NCBI GenBank assembly: GCA_030685025.1 | Contig: JAUXWC010000194.1 | Location: forward strand, 1-53,549 | Length of the DNA: 53,549 nt | Reading direction: 5' to 3' | From: Rhodoferax sp. | GTDB lineage: Bacteria > Pseudomonadota > Gammaproteobacteria > Burkholderiales > Burkholderiaceae_C | In this document: positions 1 to 8,191 of the stretch, piece by piece | How positions within the stretch are numbered: position 1 is the first letter of the stretch | Layout: each line of letters begins with the position of its first letter | Program-made: the position numbers and the translations under genes | The notes under the pieces: model-generated | Told to the model about the DNA's origin: nothing | Database searches by the model: none | The model's input: the letters and a program-made list of their open reading frames with translations, nothing else

Positions 1-318
1 TGTTTCGCGCCGAGTTCTTGCCCAGCTATTGGCTGTCCTTTGTCCCCCGCCGTTATGAGGAGGCGAGTAGCGCAGGAGCAGACGGATGAGGGCTGGCGTT
101 GTTTGAGCGCAGCGAGTTTAGCCAGACCCCGGCTGCACCGAGCAACGCAGCGTGCCCGTAGCGCAGCGAAGGGACGACGAATCCGGCTCGCCTTTTCTTT
201 GGTGACTTTCTTTTGGCGAAGCAAAAGAAAGTTACTGCGCAGTCGGGCTCACGACCGGACACAAACCGCGCCCGCAGGCGCAAGACTCGACACGGGAAAT
301 TCGGTGTAGGCTCTCCCC
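1..318. other. Gene-free stretch with repeat-like sequence
   Basis: No convincing gene lies here. Open frames exist on both strands (40-309 and 53-283), but they overlap each other, are arginine-rich and resemble no family I know. The stretch contains several short motifs of the kind agcgcagcga and a perfect hairpin at 205-232. It looks like a dispersed intergenic repeat of the type scattered through Comamonadaceae genomes; that assignment is from memory, not a search. The promoter of the gene at 319 should lie in the last part, but no clear -35/-10 pair is visible. Confidence 0.5.
205..232. repeat. Perfect 11-bp inverted repeat (hairpin)
   Basis: ACTTTCTTTTG at 205-215 and CAAAAGAAAGT at 222-232 are perfect complements around the loop GCGAAG. 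The A/T-rich arms give T-rich flanks on both strands, so it could stop transcription in either direction. It could also be the core of a dispersed palindromic repeat. It lies 86 bases upstream of the start at 319. Confidence 0.65.
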
Positions 319-1920
319 ATGAGTCCTGAGATTACCGAACCGACCACCAACCACTCACAGCAGGGCAACGGGAGCGCCAGCCCCGCCAGCCTGGCGCTGC
401 GCCGCGTCCTGATTGACACCTACCACGAGAACGTGGCCTACATGCACCGCGACTGCGAGGTCTACCGGGCCGAAGGCTTCAAGGCGCTGTCGAAAGTGGA
501 GATCCGGGCCAACGGCCAGCGGGTGCTGGCCTCTCTCAATGTCGTGGATGACGAGACCATCGTGGCCTGCGGTCAACTGGGTCTGTCCAAGGCGGCCTTC
601 GCCCAGATCGACGTGCCAGAAGGCCACACCGTGTCGGTCTCGCAAGCCGAGGCACCCGAATCCATCAGCGCGCTGCACCGCAAGCTGGGCGGCGAACGCC
701 TGGGGCCCGACGATTTCCGGGCCATCGTGCGTGACATTGCCGAACACCACTACTCCAAGATCGAACTCACCGCCTTTGTGGTGGCCACGCATCGTGACGA
801 ACTCGACCGCGAGGAAGTGTTCTTCCTGACCGAGGCCATGATCGAGGTTGGTCGCCGACTCGACTGGCATGAGCCGCTGGTGGTCGACAAGCATTGCATC
901 GGCGGCCTGCCGGGCAACCGCACGTCCATGCTGGTAGTGCCTATCGTGGCGGCCCACGGCATGCTGTGCCCCAAGACGTCCTCGCGCGCGATCACGTCAC
1001 CTGCCGGCACCGCCGACACCATGGAAGTACTGGCCCAGGTGGAACTGCCGATCGAGAAACTGCAGGACATCGTGCGCAATCACCGTGGCTGTCTGGCCTG
1101 GGGCGGCAGCGCCAATCTTTCGCCCGCCGATGACGTGCTCATTTCAGTGGAGCGGCCGCTGTCGCTGGACTCGCCAGGCCAGATGGTGGCGTCGATCCTG
1201 TCGAAGAAGATCGCCGCCGGTTCGACCCACCTGGTGCTCGACATTCCGATCGGCCCCACGGCCAAGGTGCGCTCCATGCCCGATGCGCAGCGCCTGCGCC
1301 GCTTGTTCGAATACGTGGCCCGTCGCATGAAGATTTCGCTCGACGTGGTAATTACGGACGGCCGCCAGCCAATCGGTTTTGGCGTCGGTCCGGTGTTGGA
1401 GGCGCGCGACGTGATGCGCGTGCTGGAGAACGATCCGCGCGCGCCCATCGACCTGCGGCAGAAGGCCTTGCGCCTGGCCGGGCGATTGATCGAGTGCGAC
1501 CCCGATGTGCGCGGCGGTGACGGCTTTGCAATTGCGCGCGACATTCTGGATTCGGGTCGCGCCCTGGCCAAGATGAACGCACTGATTGAGGCCCAGGGGA
1601 CAAGATCGTTTGACCACAACCACCCGCCACTGGGCGCCTTGAGCCTGGAGGTCCGCGCGGAACGCGACGGCATCGTGGTTGGCATCGACAACCTGCAGAT
1701 CGCCCGCATCGCGCGCTTCGCCGGCGCGCCCAAGGTTCAGGGCTCGGGCGTAGACCTGCTGTGCAAGCTGGGGGATCCGGCGCGCGCCGGGCAGCCCCTG
1801 TACCGGATCTACGCGGCCTACGCCTCGGATCTGGAATTCGCACGCCAAGCCAGCGCAAAGTCCAGTGGCTACACCATCGGCCACGCTGACCAGATGTCGC
1901 ACGTGTTTGTGGAGTTCTGA
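319..1920 (+). CDS. Thymidine/AMP phosphorylase-family protein
   Basis: Nucleoside/nucleotide phosphorylase of 533 residues. Established: the family cleaves the N-glycosidic bond with phosphate; DeoA acts on thymidine, the archaeal type on AMP, giving ribose 1,5-bisphosphate. The phosphate-binding core is visible near residues 190-235 ([12 protein letters not shown] and [15 protein letters not shown]). An N-terminal domain of about 85 residues precedes the catalytic part, and the length is nearer archaeal AMP phosphorylase (about 503) than E. coli DeoA (about 440). It therefore belongs to the AMP-phosphorylase-like branch; the real substrate is not decided by sequence. The stop overlaps the next start by one base (TGATG), so the two are probably translationally coupled. 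Confidence 0.88.
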   Translation: MSPEITEPTTNHSQQGNGSASPASLALRRVLIDTYHENVAYMHRDCEVYRAEGFKALSKVEIRANGQRVLASLNVVDDETIVACGQLGLSKAAFAQIDVPEGHTVSVSQAEAPESISALHRKLGGERLGPDDFRAIVRDIAEHHYSKIELTAFVVATHRDELDREEVFFLTEAMIEVGRRLDWHEPLVVDKHCIGGLPGNRTSMLVVPIVAAHGMLCPKTSSRAITSPAGTADTMEVLAQVELPIEKLQDIVRNHRGCLAWGGSANLSPADDVLISVERPLSLDSPGQMVASILSKKIAAGSTHLVLDIPIGPTAKVRSMPDAQRLRRLFEYVARRMKISLDVVITDGRQPIGFGVGPVLEARDVMRVLENDPRAPIDLRQKALRLAGRLIECDPDVRGGDGFAIARDILDSGRALAKMNALIEAQGTRSFDHNHPPLGALSLEVRAERDGIVVGIDNLQIARIARFAGAPKVQGSGVDLLCKLGDPARAGQPLYRIYAAYASDLEFARQASAKSSGYTIGHADQMSHVFVEF

Positions 1921-2810
1921 TGCCCGTCCGCCCCAAGCTGCTGTGTTTTGACGATGAACTTGCCCCCGCGCAGCGCATTGCCCAGGCCGCCGGCATTGAA
2001 CTGGCCGTGATCGAGCGGCACCGCTTCCCCGATGGCGAACTCAAGCTGCGCTTGCCTGAGCGTCTTGGCGGGCCAGTGGTGCTGCTGCGCAGCCTCGACC
2101 ATCCCAACGAGAAACTGGTCGAATTGCTGCTCGCCGGGCAGACTGCGCGCCAACTCGGCGCCACCCGGCTCACCTTGGTGGCCCCCTATCTGGCCTACAT
2201 GCGCCAGGACATGGCGTTTCACCCAGGCGAAGCGGTCAGCCAAGGTATCGTTGGACGTTTCCTGGCCTCGCTGTTCGACGCCGTGATCACGGTCGATCCG
2301 CACCTTCATCGCGTGGCCAGTCTGGAACAAGCCGTGCCGGTGGCGCATGCGGTGGTGCTCAGCGGCGCACCGCTGCTGTCCGATCTAATTGCCCGGCACC
2401 ATCGGGCGCCCTTGCTTCTGGGGCCTGACGAGGAGTCCGCGCAATGGGTGGCACAGGCGGCGCGGCGCCATGGTTTCGACCATGCGGTTTGCCACAAGGT
2501 GCGTACTGGTGACCTGCAGGTGGCCATTGCCCTACCCGACACCCCGCTGAGCGGGCGCGCGGTGGTGCTGATCGACGATGTGGCCAGCAGCGGCCGCACG
2601 CTGGCCCTGGCGGCGCGGCTGGCCCGGCAAGCCGGTGCTGCCAGCGTCGACGTGGCCGTCACCCATGCGCTGTTTGCCGATGACGCCTTACAGGTCATCC
2701 TAGAGGCCGGGGCGCGCGAAATCTGGAGCACCGACTGCGTTGCCCACAGCAGCAACGCCGTGACCATTGCCCCGCTGCTGGCGCAGGCGCTGCAAGCGCT
2801 GCACGCCTGA
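1920..2810 (+). CDS. Ribose-phosphate pyrophosphokinase-family protein (Prs paralogue)
   Basis: Predicted PRPP synthetase of 296 residues, slightly shorter than housekeeping Prs (about 315). Established reaction: ribose 5-phosphate + ATP to PRPP + AMP. Visible elements are a YMRQD segment (the family's YARQDRK loop, degenerate here), TVDPHLHR, and the PRPP loop VLIDDVASSGRT near residues 217-229. The degenerate loops suggest a paralogue with altered substrate or regulation rather than the housekeeping enzyme. It overlaps the phosphorylase by one base and is followed after 38 bases by a LOG-family gene, so the three probably form one operon handling ribose phosphates. Confidence 0.85.
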   Translation: MPVRPKLLCFDDELAPAQRIAQAAGIELAVIERHRFPDGELKLRLPERLGGPVVLLRSLDHPNEKLVELLLAGQTARQLGATRLTLVAPYLAYMRQDMAFHPGEAVSQGIVGRFLASLFDAVITVDPHLHRVASLEQAVPVAHAVVLSGAPLLSDLIARHHRAPLLLGPDEESAQWVAQAARRHGFDHAVCHKVRTGDLQVAIALPDTPLSGRAVVLIDDVASSGRTLALAARLARQAGAASVDVAVTHALFADDALQVILEAGAREIWSTDCVAHSSNAVTIAPLLAQALQALHA

Positions 2811-2848
2811 CGACAGACCACATCCTGACACACCTTGGAATACCCGCT

Positions 2849-3712
2849 ATGGACGCCGCTCTCAACCCCAACGACCGTACTCTGGCCGATGCCTGGGCCG
2901 AACTGAAGTACCACTTTGACGCCGGCACGCCGCTGGAGTCCGACGCCTACCGGGTGGCGTTTGCCGACCCCGAGTTCCTATTGCGAAGGGAAACACGCGG
3001 CATTCGCATGCAGCTCGAAATGCTCAAGCCCGACCTGGACCAAAAGGCCCTGGGCATCGAGAACACCATCGTGGTGTTTGGCAGTGCGCGTTTTGTCTCG
3101 CCCGCCGAGGCGCAGGCCGCGATTGACGCCGCCACCCTCAGCGGCGACGCCCCCGAAATGGCGCAAGCTCAGCGCCAGGTCCGAAATGCCCACTGGTATG
3201 AACAAGCGCGCTTGTTCGCACGCCTGGTGGGCGGCTATAGCCGCCAGCACCCCCGCGAGAAGAGCCTGTTCATCTGCACCGGTGGCGGCCCCGGCATCAT
3301 GGAGGCAGCCAACCGCGGCGCGCACGAGATGGCCGTGCCCACCGTCGGCCTGAACATCGGGCTGCCCCATGAGCAGCATGCCAACCCCTATGTCTCGCCG
3401 GAACTGAGTTTCAAGTTTCACTATTTCGCCATGCGCAAGATGCACTTCATGATGCGTGCCAAGGCCTTGGTGGCCTTTCCTGGCGGTTTTGGCACGCTCG
3501 ACGAGCTGTTCGAAGTGATCACGCTGGTTCAGACCAAAAAGGCCAAGCCGGTGCCCATCATCCTGTTCGGATCGGACTACTGGAAACGACTGTTCAACCT
3601 TGACGTCATGATCGAAGAAGGTGTCATCTCAAAAGAGGACCTGTCGCTCTTCAAGTATGTGGATGACCCGCAACTGGCTTGGGACACGATCCGGACGTTC
3701 TACCAACTGTAG
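2849..3712 (+). CDS. LOG-family protein (TIGR00730, Rossmann fold)
   Basis: Protein of 287 residues with the LOG nucleotide-binding motifs GGGPGIMEAANRGA and FPGGFGTLDELFE. Established: family members, once called lysine decarboxylases, mostly hydrolyse nucleoside 5'-monophosphates to base plus ribose 5-phosphate. The protein is longer than the roughly 190-residue plant-type LOG enzymes and belongs to the larger bacterial subgroup with an N-terminal extension. Released ribose 5-phosphate would be substrate for the Prs paralogue just upstream, which fits a shared salvage role; this link is inference. Confidence 0.85.
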   Translation: MDAALNPNDRTLADAWAELKYHFDAGTPLESDAYRVAFADPEFLLRRETRGIRMQLEMLKPDLDQKALGIENTIVVFGSARFVSPAEAQAAIDAATLSGDAPEMAQAQRQVRNAHWYEQARLFARLVGGYSRQHPREKSLFICTGGGPGIMEAANRGAHEMAVPTVGLNIGLPHEQHANPYVSPELSFKFHYFAMRKMHFMMRAKALVAFPGGFGTLDELFEVITLVQTKKAKPVPIILFGSDYWKRLFNLDVMIEEGVISKEDLSLFKYVDDPQLAWDTIRTFYQL

Positions 3713-3747
3713 GGGCATTCACCACACGGGGCCGGGCAAAGCGAAGC

Positions 3748-3775
3748 TTGAAATCAGTGGCAAAGGCGCTATAAT
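3748..3775 (+). promoter_or_regulatory. Sigma-70 promoter of rpsU
   Basis: TTGAAA at 3748-3753 and a perfect TATAAT at 3770-3775 are separated by 16 bases. This is the best sigma-70-like match I noticed in the window. Transcription would start near 3782, leaving a leader of about 118 bases before rpsU. Confidence 0.75.
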
Positions 3776-3795
3776 TCGTGGCTTTGCTGGCAAAC

Positions 3796-3824
3796 CCCCG
3801 CTGCCTGATCAGATTTAAGCGGGG
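3796..3824 (+). promoter_or_regulatory. Hairpin in the rpsU leader
   Basis: CCCCGC (3796-3801) can pair with GCGGGG (3819-3824) around a 17-base loop containing TGATCA, followed by AAAA. It lies inside the predicted 5' leader. It could be a control element of rpsU or a stability hairpin; lacking a U-run, it is not a typical terminator. Confidence 0.45.
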
Positions 3825-3899
3825 AAAATCGCAGGATATTCGTCTGGTGGCCCGATCTTCCATGGACAGAAGACTGCACATTTTGGACAACATTACCTA

Positions 3900-4112
3900 A
3901 TGACAACGATCCGTGTTAAAGAAAACGAGCCATTTGACGTGGCACTGCGCCGCTTCAAACGCACCATTGAAAAGCTGGGCCTGCTGACCGACTTGCGTGC
4001 CCGCGAGTTCTACGAGAAACCCACCGCCGAGCGCAAGCGCAAGAAGGCAGCCGCCGTCAAGCGCAACTACAAGCGCATTCGCGCCATGCAATTGCCCAAG
4101 AAGATGTACTAA
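3900..4112 (+). CDS. rpsU: 30S ribosomal protein S21
   Basis: Small basic protein of 70 residues, full length for S21, starting [20 protein letters not shown] and ending in a lysine/arginine-rich helix ([17 protein letters not shown]). S21 joins the 30S subunit near the 3' end of 16S rRNA and helps initiation on Shine-Dalgarno-containing messages. No good Shine-Dalgarno sequence precedes this start; the nearest is a GGA about 14 bases upstream. The gene has its own promoter, a hairpin leader, a repeat hairpin directly after the stop and a terminator-like hairpin at 4200, so it looks like a single-gene unit. Confidence 0.97.
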   Translation: MTTIRVKENEPFDVALRRFKRTIEKLGLLTDLRAREFYEKPTAERKRKKAAAVKRNYKRIRAMQLPKKMY

Positions 4113-4120
4113 TTTTGAGA

Positions 4121-4168
4121 ACTTGCGGGACAGACCGCCGTTACGCGTAGCGAACAAGCTCTGTCCTC
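4121..4168 (+). repeat. Gene-end hairpin repeat, copy 1
   Basis: Starts 8 bases after the rpsU stop. GGACAGA (4128-4134) pairs with TCTGTCC (4160-4166). The left flank CTTGCGG is shared with copies at 17446 and 41192; the right flank has diverged (CTCGA instead of CTCAACTG). It may act as a REP-like 3'-end stabiliser or a transcription end signal. Confidence 0.75.
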
Positions 4169-4199
4169 GACCGTTTGAGGGCTTCGAAGGCCCCAAGAA

Positions 4200-4228
4200 G
4201 CTCGCCGAGGACGCTCAGGCGGGCTTTT
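4200..4228 (+). terminator. Terminator-like hairpin after rpsU
   Basis: GCTCGCC (4200-4206) pairs with GGCGGGC (4218-4224), with one G-T wobble, around an 11-base loop, followed directly by TTTT. The short U-run makes it a moderate rho-independent terminator candidate, ending rpsU transcription 42 bases before the next start. Confidence 0.6.
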
Positions 4229-4269
4229 CGCATTGTGGGCCGCCCGTGTTCACATCAGGAGCCACAACC

Positions 4270-4716
4270 ATGACACTCAAAGACCAGATCACCGAAGACA
4301 TGAAAACCGCCATGCGTGCCAAGGATAGCGAGCGCCTGGGCACCATCCGCCTGCTGCTGTCCGCCTGCAAGCAAAAGGAAGTCGATGAACGCGTGGTGCT
4401 GGACGACGCGGCAGTGGTCGCCATCATCGACAAGCTGATCAAGCAACGCAGGGATTCGGTGGCCGCCTTTGTGCAAGCCGCCAGGCAAGATCTTGCCGAC
4501 AAGGAGAGCGCCGAGATAAAGGTGCTGGAGGCGTACCTGCCGCAAAGGCTCGGCGCCGACGAGGTGCTGACGCAAGTCCGCGCCATCGTCGCGGAACTGG
4601 GCGCCAAAGGGCCGGGGGATATGGGCAAGGTGATGGGCGTCGTCAAGACCCGCCTGGCCGGCAAGGCCGAGATGGGTCAGGTCTCGGCTGCCGTAAAGAC
4701 GGCGTTGGCGGGGTAA
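4270..4716 (+). CDS. GatB/YqeY domain-containing protein
   Basis: Protein of 148 residues made of a single YqeY-type domain, full length for the family. It begins MTLKDQITEDMKTAMRAKD and has the typical segment AYLPQRL near residues 95-101 and a C-terminal GDMGKVMG. The domain resembles the tRNA-binding tail of GatB, but the function of stand-alone YqeY is unknown. The start is chosen because CAGGAG lies 9 bases upstream; an in-frame opening back to 3997 runs through rpsU and its terminator and is not coding. Its place after rpsU is common in proteobacteria. Confidence 0.93.
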   Translation: MTLKDQITEDMKTAMRAKDSERLGTIRLLLSACKQKEVDERVVLDDAAVVAIIDKLIKQRRDSVAAFVQAARQDLADKESAEIKVLEAYLPQRLGADEVLTQVRAIVAELGAKGPGDMGKVMGVVKTRLAGKAEMGQVSAAVKTALAG

Positions 4717-4739
4717 GCGCCTTTCTGTTGGACGACCAC

Positions 4740-5393
4740 CTACCCGCGCCGCGGAACCGCTGCGGTGACGCGCTGGCACATCCTCGCTCTGGACAGCCAT
4801 GCAAGCGCGGCGCCTAAGGCGGCCCCCGCTATCACGTCCACCGCGACATGCTGCTTGGTCGCCATGGTTGAGTAGGCGATCGCCACGCACCACACCGCAC
4901 TAAGCAACCGTGTGGCGCGGCCCAGGCCAACGGTGGGCAGCAGCCAGTGCAGCCAGAACGCTGAAAACACGGCAGTGGCCACGTGCAGCGACGGGCAGGC
5001 ATTGCCTGCGGCATCAACCCCCTTCAGGAAAGCCACACCCGGGTATTGGGCCCAATCAATATTGGCCGGCGGCACGGCGCTGGGCCACAGGTAGAAGATA
5101 CCCAAGGCCACCAGACATACGGACCCGATCCATACCCCGTACTCAACAAGTTCTCGTCGCGTGAGCAGGAACAGGGGCGGCAAGGACACATACACCCACA
5201 GCGACAAGTAGATCGGCAAAGCCGTTGGCTCAAACCCCACCCACCGGTCCATCGCCACGAGCGGCATGATCACCACCGGCGAGGCCGGGTTCTTGAGCAG
5301 GTAGATGTAGGCCGAAAAAAAGACCAGGGTGAAGCCCATGGTGCCCAGACTCTTCAACCAGAAATGGGTCCTGACGATCGATAACAACGGCAC
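4740..5393 (-). CDS. PAP2-family membrane phosphatase
   Basis: Membrane protein of 217 residues with about six hydrophobic segments. PAP2 signatures are visible: the PSLH motif (in ACPSLHVATAV, near residue 134) and the later KQHVAVDV motif with the catalytic-type His and Asp. Members remove phosphate from lipid phosphates or transfer head groups; the spacing resembles the inositol-phosphorylceramide-synthase-like subgroup. The gene faces YqeY convergently and is divergent from the pigment cluster, sharing the 196-base gap with the first ACP gene. A link to the cluster is possible but not shown. Confidence 0.85.
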   Translation of the reverse strand: MPLLSIVRTHFWLKSLGTMGFTLVFFSAYIYLLKNPASPVVIMPLVAMDRWVGFEPTALPIYLSLWVYVSLPPLFLLTRRELVEYGVWIGSVCLVALGIFYLWPSAVPPANIDWAQYPGVAFLKGVDAAGNACPSLHVATAVFSAFWLHWLLPTVGLGRATRLLSAVWCVAIAYSTMATKQHVAVDVIAGAALGAALAWLSRARMCQRVTAAVPRRG

Positions 5394-5451
5394 GCCCCTC
5401 GGCTATTAATGACCCCGGCTACTGTATAGCAACGGCGCCAGACTCAGACTG

Positions 5452-5478
5452 TTCGAGTCGAATCGCGTCCATTACAAT
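5452..5478 (+). promoter_or_regulatory. Possible promoter of the first pigment block
   Basis: TACAAT at 5473-5478 is a fair -10 box. The best -35 candidate, TTCGAG at 5452-5457, is poor and only 15 bases away. It lies in the gap between the divergent PAP2 and ACP genes, where a promoter for the 14-gene + strand block is expected. Confidence 0.35.
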
Positions 5479-5589
5479 CAGCCCCATGCCAAGGATCTCC
5501 CTGTGGCAGTCATCCGTGCTTCGCGCCAGCCCCCAATATTCATCGCTTCGATGCGAGGCCCACACAGAACTTACCCGATTTGGACCGCC

Positions 5590-5880
5590 ATGGAACAACC
5601 GCCCGCCACACTCGTAGAACCTGATATTCGGCTTGAGCGTGAGGTTGCCGCGCTGATCGTGTCAGCGCTCAACCTGGAGGTCAATCCCGAGGAAGTCGAG
5701 CCGCTCGGCCCACTCTATGGCGACGGCCTCGGACTCGACTCCATCGACATCCTGGAAGTCGCGCTGGTGGTATCCAAACATTTCGGCATCCAGATGAAGG
5801 CGGACAGCGAGGACAATTTCCAGATCTTCAGTTCGCTGCGAACGCTGTCAGCCTACATCGGCGAACACCGCACGAAGTGA
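5590..5880 (+). CDS. Acyl carrier protein, aryl-polyene cluster (ACP 1)
   Basis: Carrier protein of 96 residues. The phosphopantetheine serine sits in GLGLDSIDILE (Ser51), in the usual place for an ACP. It would carry the growing aryl-polyene chain during ketosynthase, reductase and dehydratase cycles. The ATG at 5590 is chosen because the protein then has normal ACP length; the same frame is open back to 5503, but that part looks non-coding. Its TGA overlaps a GTG start of the next gene. A second ACP gene lies at 22111. Confidence 0.88.
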   Translation: MEQPPATLVEPDIRLEREVAALIVSALNLEVNPEEVEPLGPLYGDGLGLDSIDILEVALVVSKHFGIQMKADSEDNFQIFSSLRTLSAYIGEHRTK

Positions 5881-6524
5881 TCTCGTTCAGGCAGGCCCTG
5901 CGTCTTGGTCTGATCGCCACCGCCGGTGCACTTTATCTCGGTCTGGGCCACCTTGCGGCGTCGTCCGAGCATCCCCCGATCATTGCCCTGATCGTCGGCC
6001 TCTTGCCACTCGGCGCCATGGCCCTGGTTGCCGCATGGAACTCGCGCGCGCCTGCCCTGGCGTTGCTGCTATTCGCCGCGTGTGCGCTGGCGATTGCCAT
6101 CAACCTTGACAATCTGCGCAGCCATGCGGCGTGGCTGTACTTCGTGCAACATGCTGGGGCGATGATCCTGCTGACCATCACCTTTGGAAGCACCTTGGGG
6201 CGAGGTCATCAGGACGCACTGTGCTCACGCATTGCCAGCTTCGTGATGCTCGGTCAATTGGACGCCGACTACCTTCGTTACACCTGGAAGGTCACGGTGG
6301 CCTGGACGGTATACTTCGCCGCCAGCGCCATCCTGTCGGTGTTGCTTTTCTACTTTGGGCCGGTGGAAGTGTGGTCCTTTTTCGCCAACGTGCTGACGCC
6401 AGTGCTGCTGGGAGTCATGTTTGGTGGGGAATACCTGATACGTCTGCGCGCCATGCCTGGACGTTCACATTTCAGCGTCGCCGAAACCATACGGGCGTAC
6501 CGCGAGTATTCTCGGCGGCGCTAG
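5877..6524 (+). CDS. Pigment-cluster integral membrane protein (COG4648-like)
   Basis: Protein of 215 residues with about five to six hydrophobic segments and few charged residues in between. The GTG start overlaps the ACP stop (GTGA). Similar small membrane proteins sit between the ACP and AMP-ligase genes in other aryl-polyene clusters, and position is the main evidence. The role is not known; it may anchor synthesis at the inner membrane. No catalytic motif is recognisable. Confidence 0.75.
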   Translation: MISFRQALRLGLIATAGALYLGLGHLAASSEHPPIIALIVGLLPLGAMALVAAWNSRAPALALLLFAACALAIAINLDNLRSHAAWLYFVQHAGAMILLTITFGSTLGRGHQDALCSRIASFVMLGQLDADYLRYTWKVTVAWTVYFAASAILSVLLFYFGPVEVWSFFANVLTPVLLGVMFGGEYLIRLRAMPGRSHFSVAETIRAYREYSRRR

Positions 6525-6543
6525 ATCACTTAGTAGGTTACGC

Positions 6544-7890
6544 ATGACGACCTTGCCTTTGCTGCCCGACACCCCGGCTGGCGCGGTTTTGGCATACCGC
6601 AACGCCCGCGCCGTCGGCAGACACGAATTCCTCGCCGACATCCTGGCACTGGCCGAGCACCTGCCCAATACCGGTCACGTGCTCAACCTGTGCATGGATC
6701 GCTACTGGTTCGCGGTGGCGTTCTTCGCCGCGGTCTCCCGCCAAATCACGAGTCTCCTGCCCAACTCAGCCGCCGCTGAGCACATGGCGTCGGTTAGCGT
6801 GGGCGTACCCGGCCTGGTCTGTGTTGGCGATCAGGCAGCACCCTTGTTGCCACAACTTCCTTACCTGCGGCTGGGCGAGGCCAGTGTGCGCAACACAGGA
6901 CACGCTCACGACACGCCACGCATCCCGTTTGACCAGCGCGTCGCGTGTGTGTTCACGTCGGGCTCCACCGGTCAACCGCAGCCACACTACAAGACTTTCG
7001 GCAGCCTGCATCAAAGCGTCTCCGCCGAAGCCGGCCGCATCTGGGCGGCAACGGGTGGCCCCTGCGCGGTGCTGGGGACGGTGCCTTTTCGGCACATGTA
7101 CGGACTGGAGTCAACCGTGTTGCTGCCCCTCCTGGGTGGCGGGCAAATGAGCGCGCGCACGCCTTTCTTTGCGGCCGATGTGGTGTCCGCGCTGGCGGAA
7201 CTGCCGGCACCCCGGCTGCTGGTGACCACACCGTTTCACCTGCGCACGCTGCTCGACGCCAACCTTGACATCCCGGCGCTCGCCGCGCTGCTCAGCGCCA
7301 CGGCGCCACTCTCAAGCGACCTGGCCACCAGGGCCGAATCCCGGCTGGGCGCGCCCGTGATGGAGATCTACGGCGCCACCGAGACCGGTCAGCTTGCCAC
7401 ACGGCGCCCCACCGCGAACGCCGAATGGGAGACCTTTGGCGGTATCACACTGAGCCAGCGCCATGGCGCGACCGTCGCCGCGGGCGGTCACCTTGAATTC
7501 GAACAAGCGCTCAATGACACCGTCGAACTGATCGACGCTTCGCACTTCAGGTTAATCGACCGCAACGCCAACATGATCAACGTGGTGGGCAAACGCAGTT
7601 CGCTGGCCTTTCTTAACCACGTCATCACCAGCTTGCCGGGCGTGCGCGATGCCACCTTTTGCGTACCAAGGGTCGGCGAGAACAGCGAAGTGTCCCGCCT
7701 GGCGGCCTTTGTCGTGGCGCCAGGGCTCAGCCCGGCGGACATACTCTCTGCCTTGCGCCCACACCTGGACCCGGTTTTCCTGCCGCGCCCCATCATTGCG
7801 CTGGATGCCCTGCCGCGCGACGGCAATGGCAAGATCTCGGCCTCCGCCATGGACGCCCTGATCGCGCTGCACATTTCGCCGGCACGCTGA
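6544..7890 (+). CDS. AMP-dependent aryl-acid:ACP ligase of the pigment cluster
   Basis: ANL-superfamily enzyme of 448 residues. The ATP-loop motif VFTSGSTGQPQ lies near residue 137, the EIYGATETGQ motif near 275, and the C-terminal catalytic lysine region reads RDGNGKIS near 433. It is shorter than typical acyl-CoA synthetases (500 or more), as usual for the aryl-polyene type. Expected role: activate a hydroxybenzoate-type starter acid as AMP ester and load it on an ACP. The chorismatase gene at 20792 would supply the acid. It stands between a membrane-protein gene and a hotdog gene in the same run. Confidence 0.87.
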   Translation: MTTLPLLPDTPAGAVLAYRNARAVGRHEFLADILALAEHLPNTGHVLNLCMDRYWFAVAFFAAVSRQITSLLPNSAAAEHMASVSVGVPGLVCVGDQAAPLLPQLPYLRLGEASVRNTGHAHDTPRIPFDQRVACVFTSGSTGQPQPHYKTFGSLHQSVSAEAGRIWAATGGPCAVLGTVPFRHMYGLESTVLLPLLGGGQMSARTPFFAADVVSALAELPAPRLLVTTPFHLRTLLDANLDIPALAALLSATAPLSSDLATRAESRLGAPVMEIYGATETGQLATRRPTANAEWETFGGITLSQRHGATVAAGGHLEFEQALNDTVELIDASHFRLIDRNANMINVVGKRSSLAFLNHVITSLPGVRDATFCVPRVGENSEVSRLAAFVVAPGLSPADILSALRPHLDPVFLPRPIIALDALPRDGNGKISASAMDALIALHISPAR

Positions 7891-7891
7891 C

Positions 7892-8191
7892 ATGCCCAGC
7901 CTTCCCATCCGCATCGCGACCGACCACCCCGCCTTCTCCGGCCATTTCCCGGGCCGGCCGATCGTGCCCGGCGTGCTGCTGCTCGACACTGCCGTGGGCC
8001 ATGTGGAGTCGGCAACCGGACTCACGGCCTCAGGCCTGGCTTCGGCGAAATTCCTCAGCCCGGCGCTGCCGGGCGAAGCGCTCTGGCTGGACTTCGAGGT
8101 CGATGGCTGCGTCGTGCGGTTCGACATCCGCTGCGGGCAGCATTTGGTCGCCACCGGTCGCTTGAACATGGCCGGGGCGGCGCCCGCATGA
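7892..8191 (+). CDS. Small hotdog-fold dehydratase-like protein (ApeI-type)
   Basis: Hotdog protein of 99 residues with a FabA/FabZ-like active-site stretch, HPAFSGHFPGRPIVPGVLLL. It is shorter than FabZ (about 150), matching the small dehydratase partner of aryl-polyene systems, which works as a heterodimer with a longer hotdog protein. Candidate partners are at 16289 and 23649. The start follows the ligase stop by one base, and its own stop overlaps the next ATG (ATGA). Confidence 0.82.
   Translation: MPSLPIRIATDHPAFSGHFPGRPIVPGVLLLDTAVGHVESATGLTASGLASAKFLSPALPGEALWLDFEVDGCVVRFDIRCGQHLVATGRLNMAGAAPA

Noticed and set aside
40-309. Two overlapping open frames on opposite strands (40-309 + and 53-283 -)
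   Set aside because: Arginine-rich, no family resemblance, no ribosome site, and they lie over repeat-like sequence with a hairpin.
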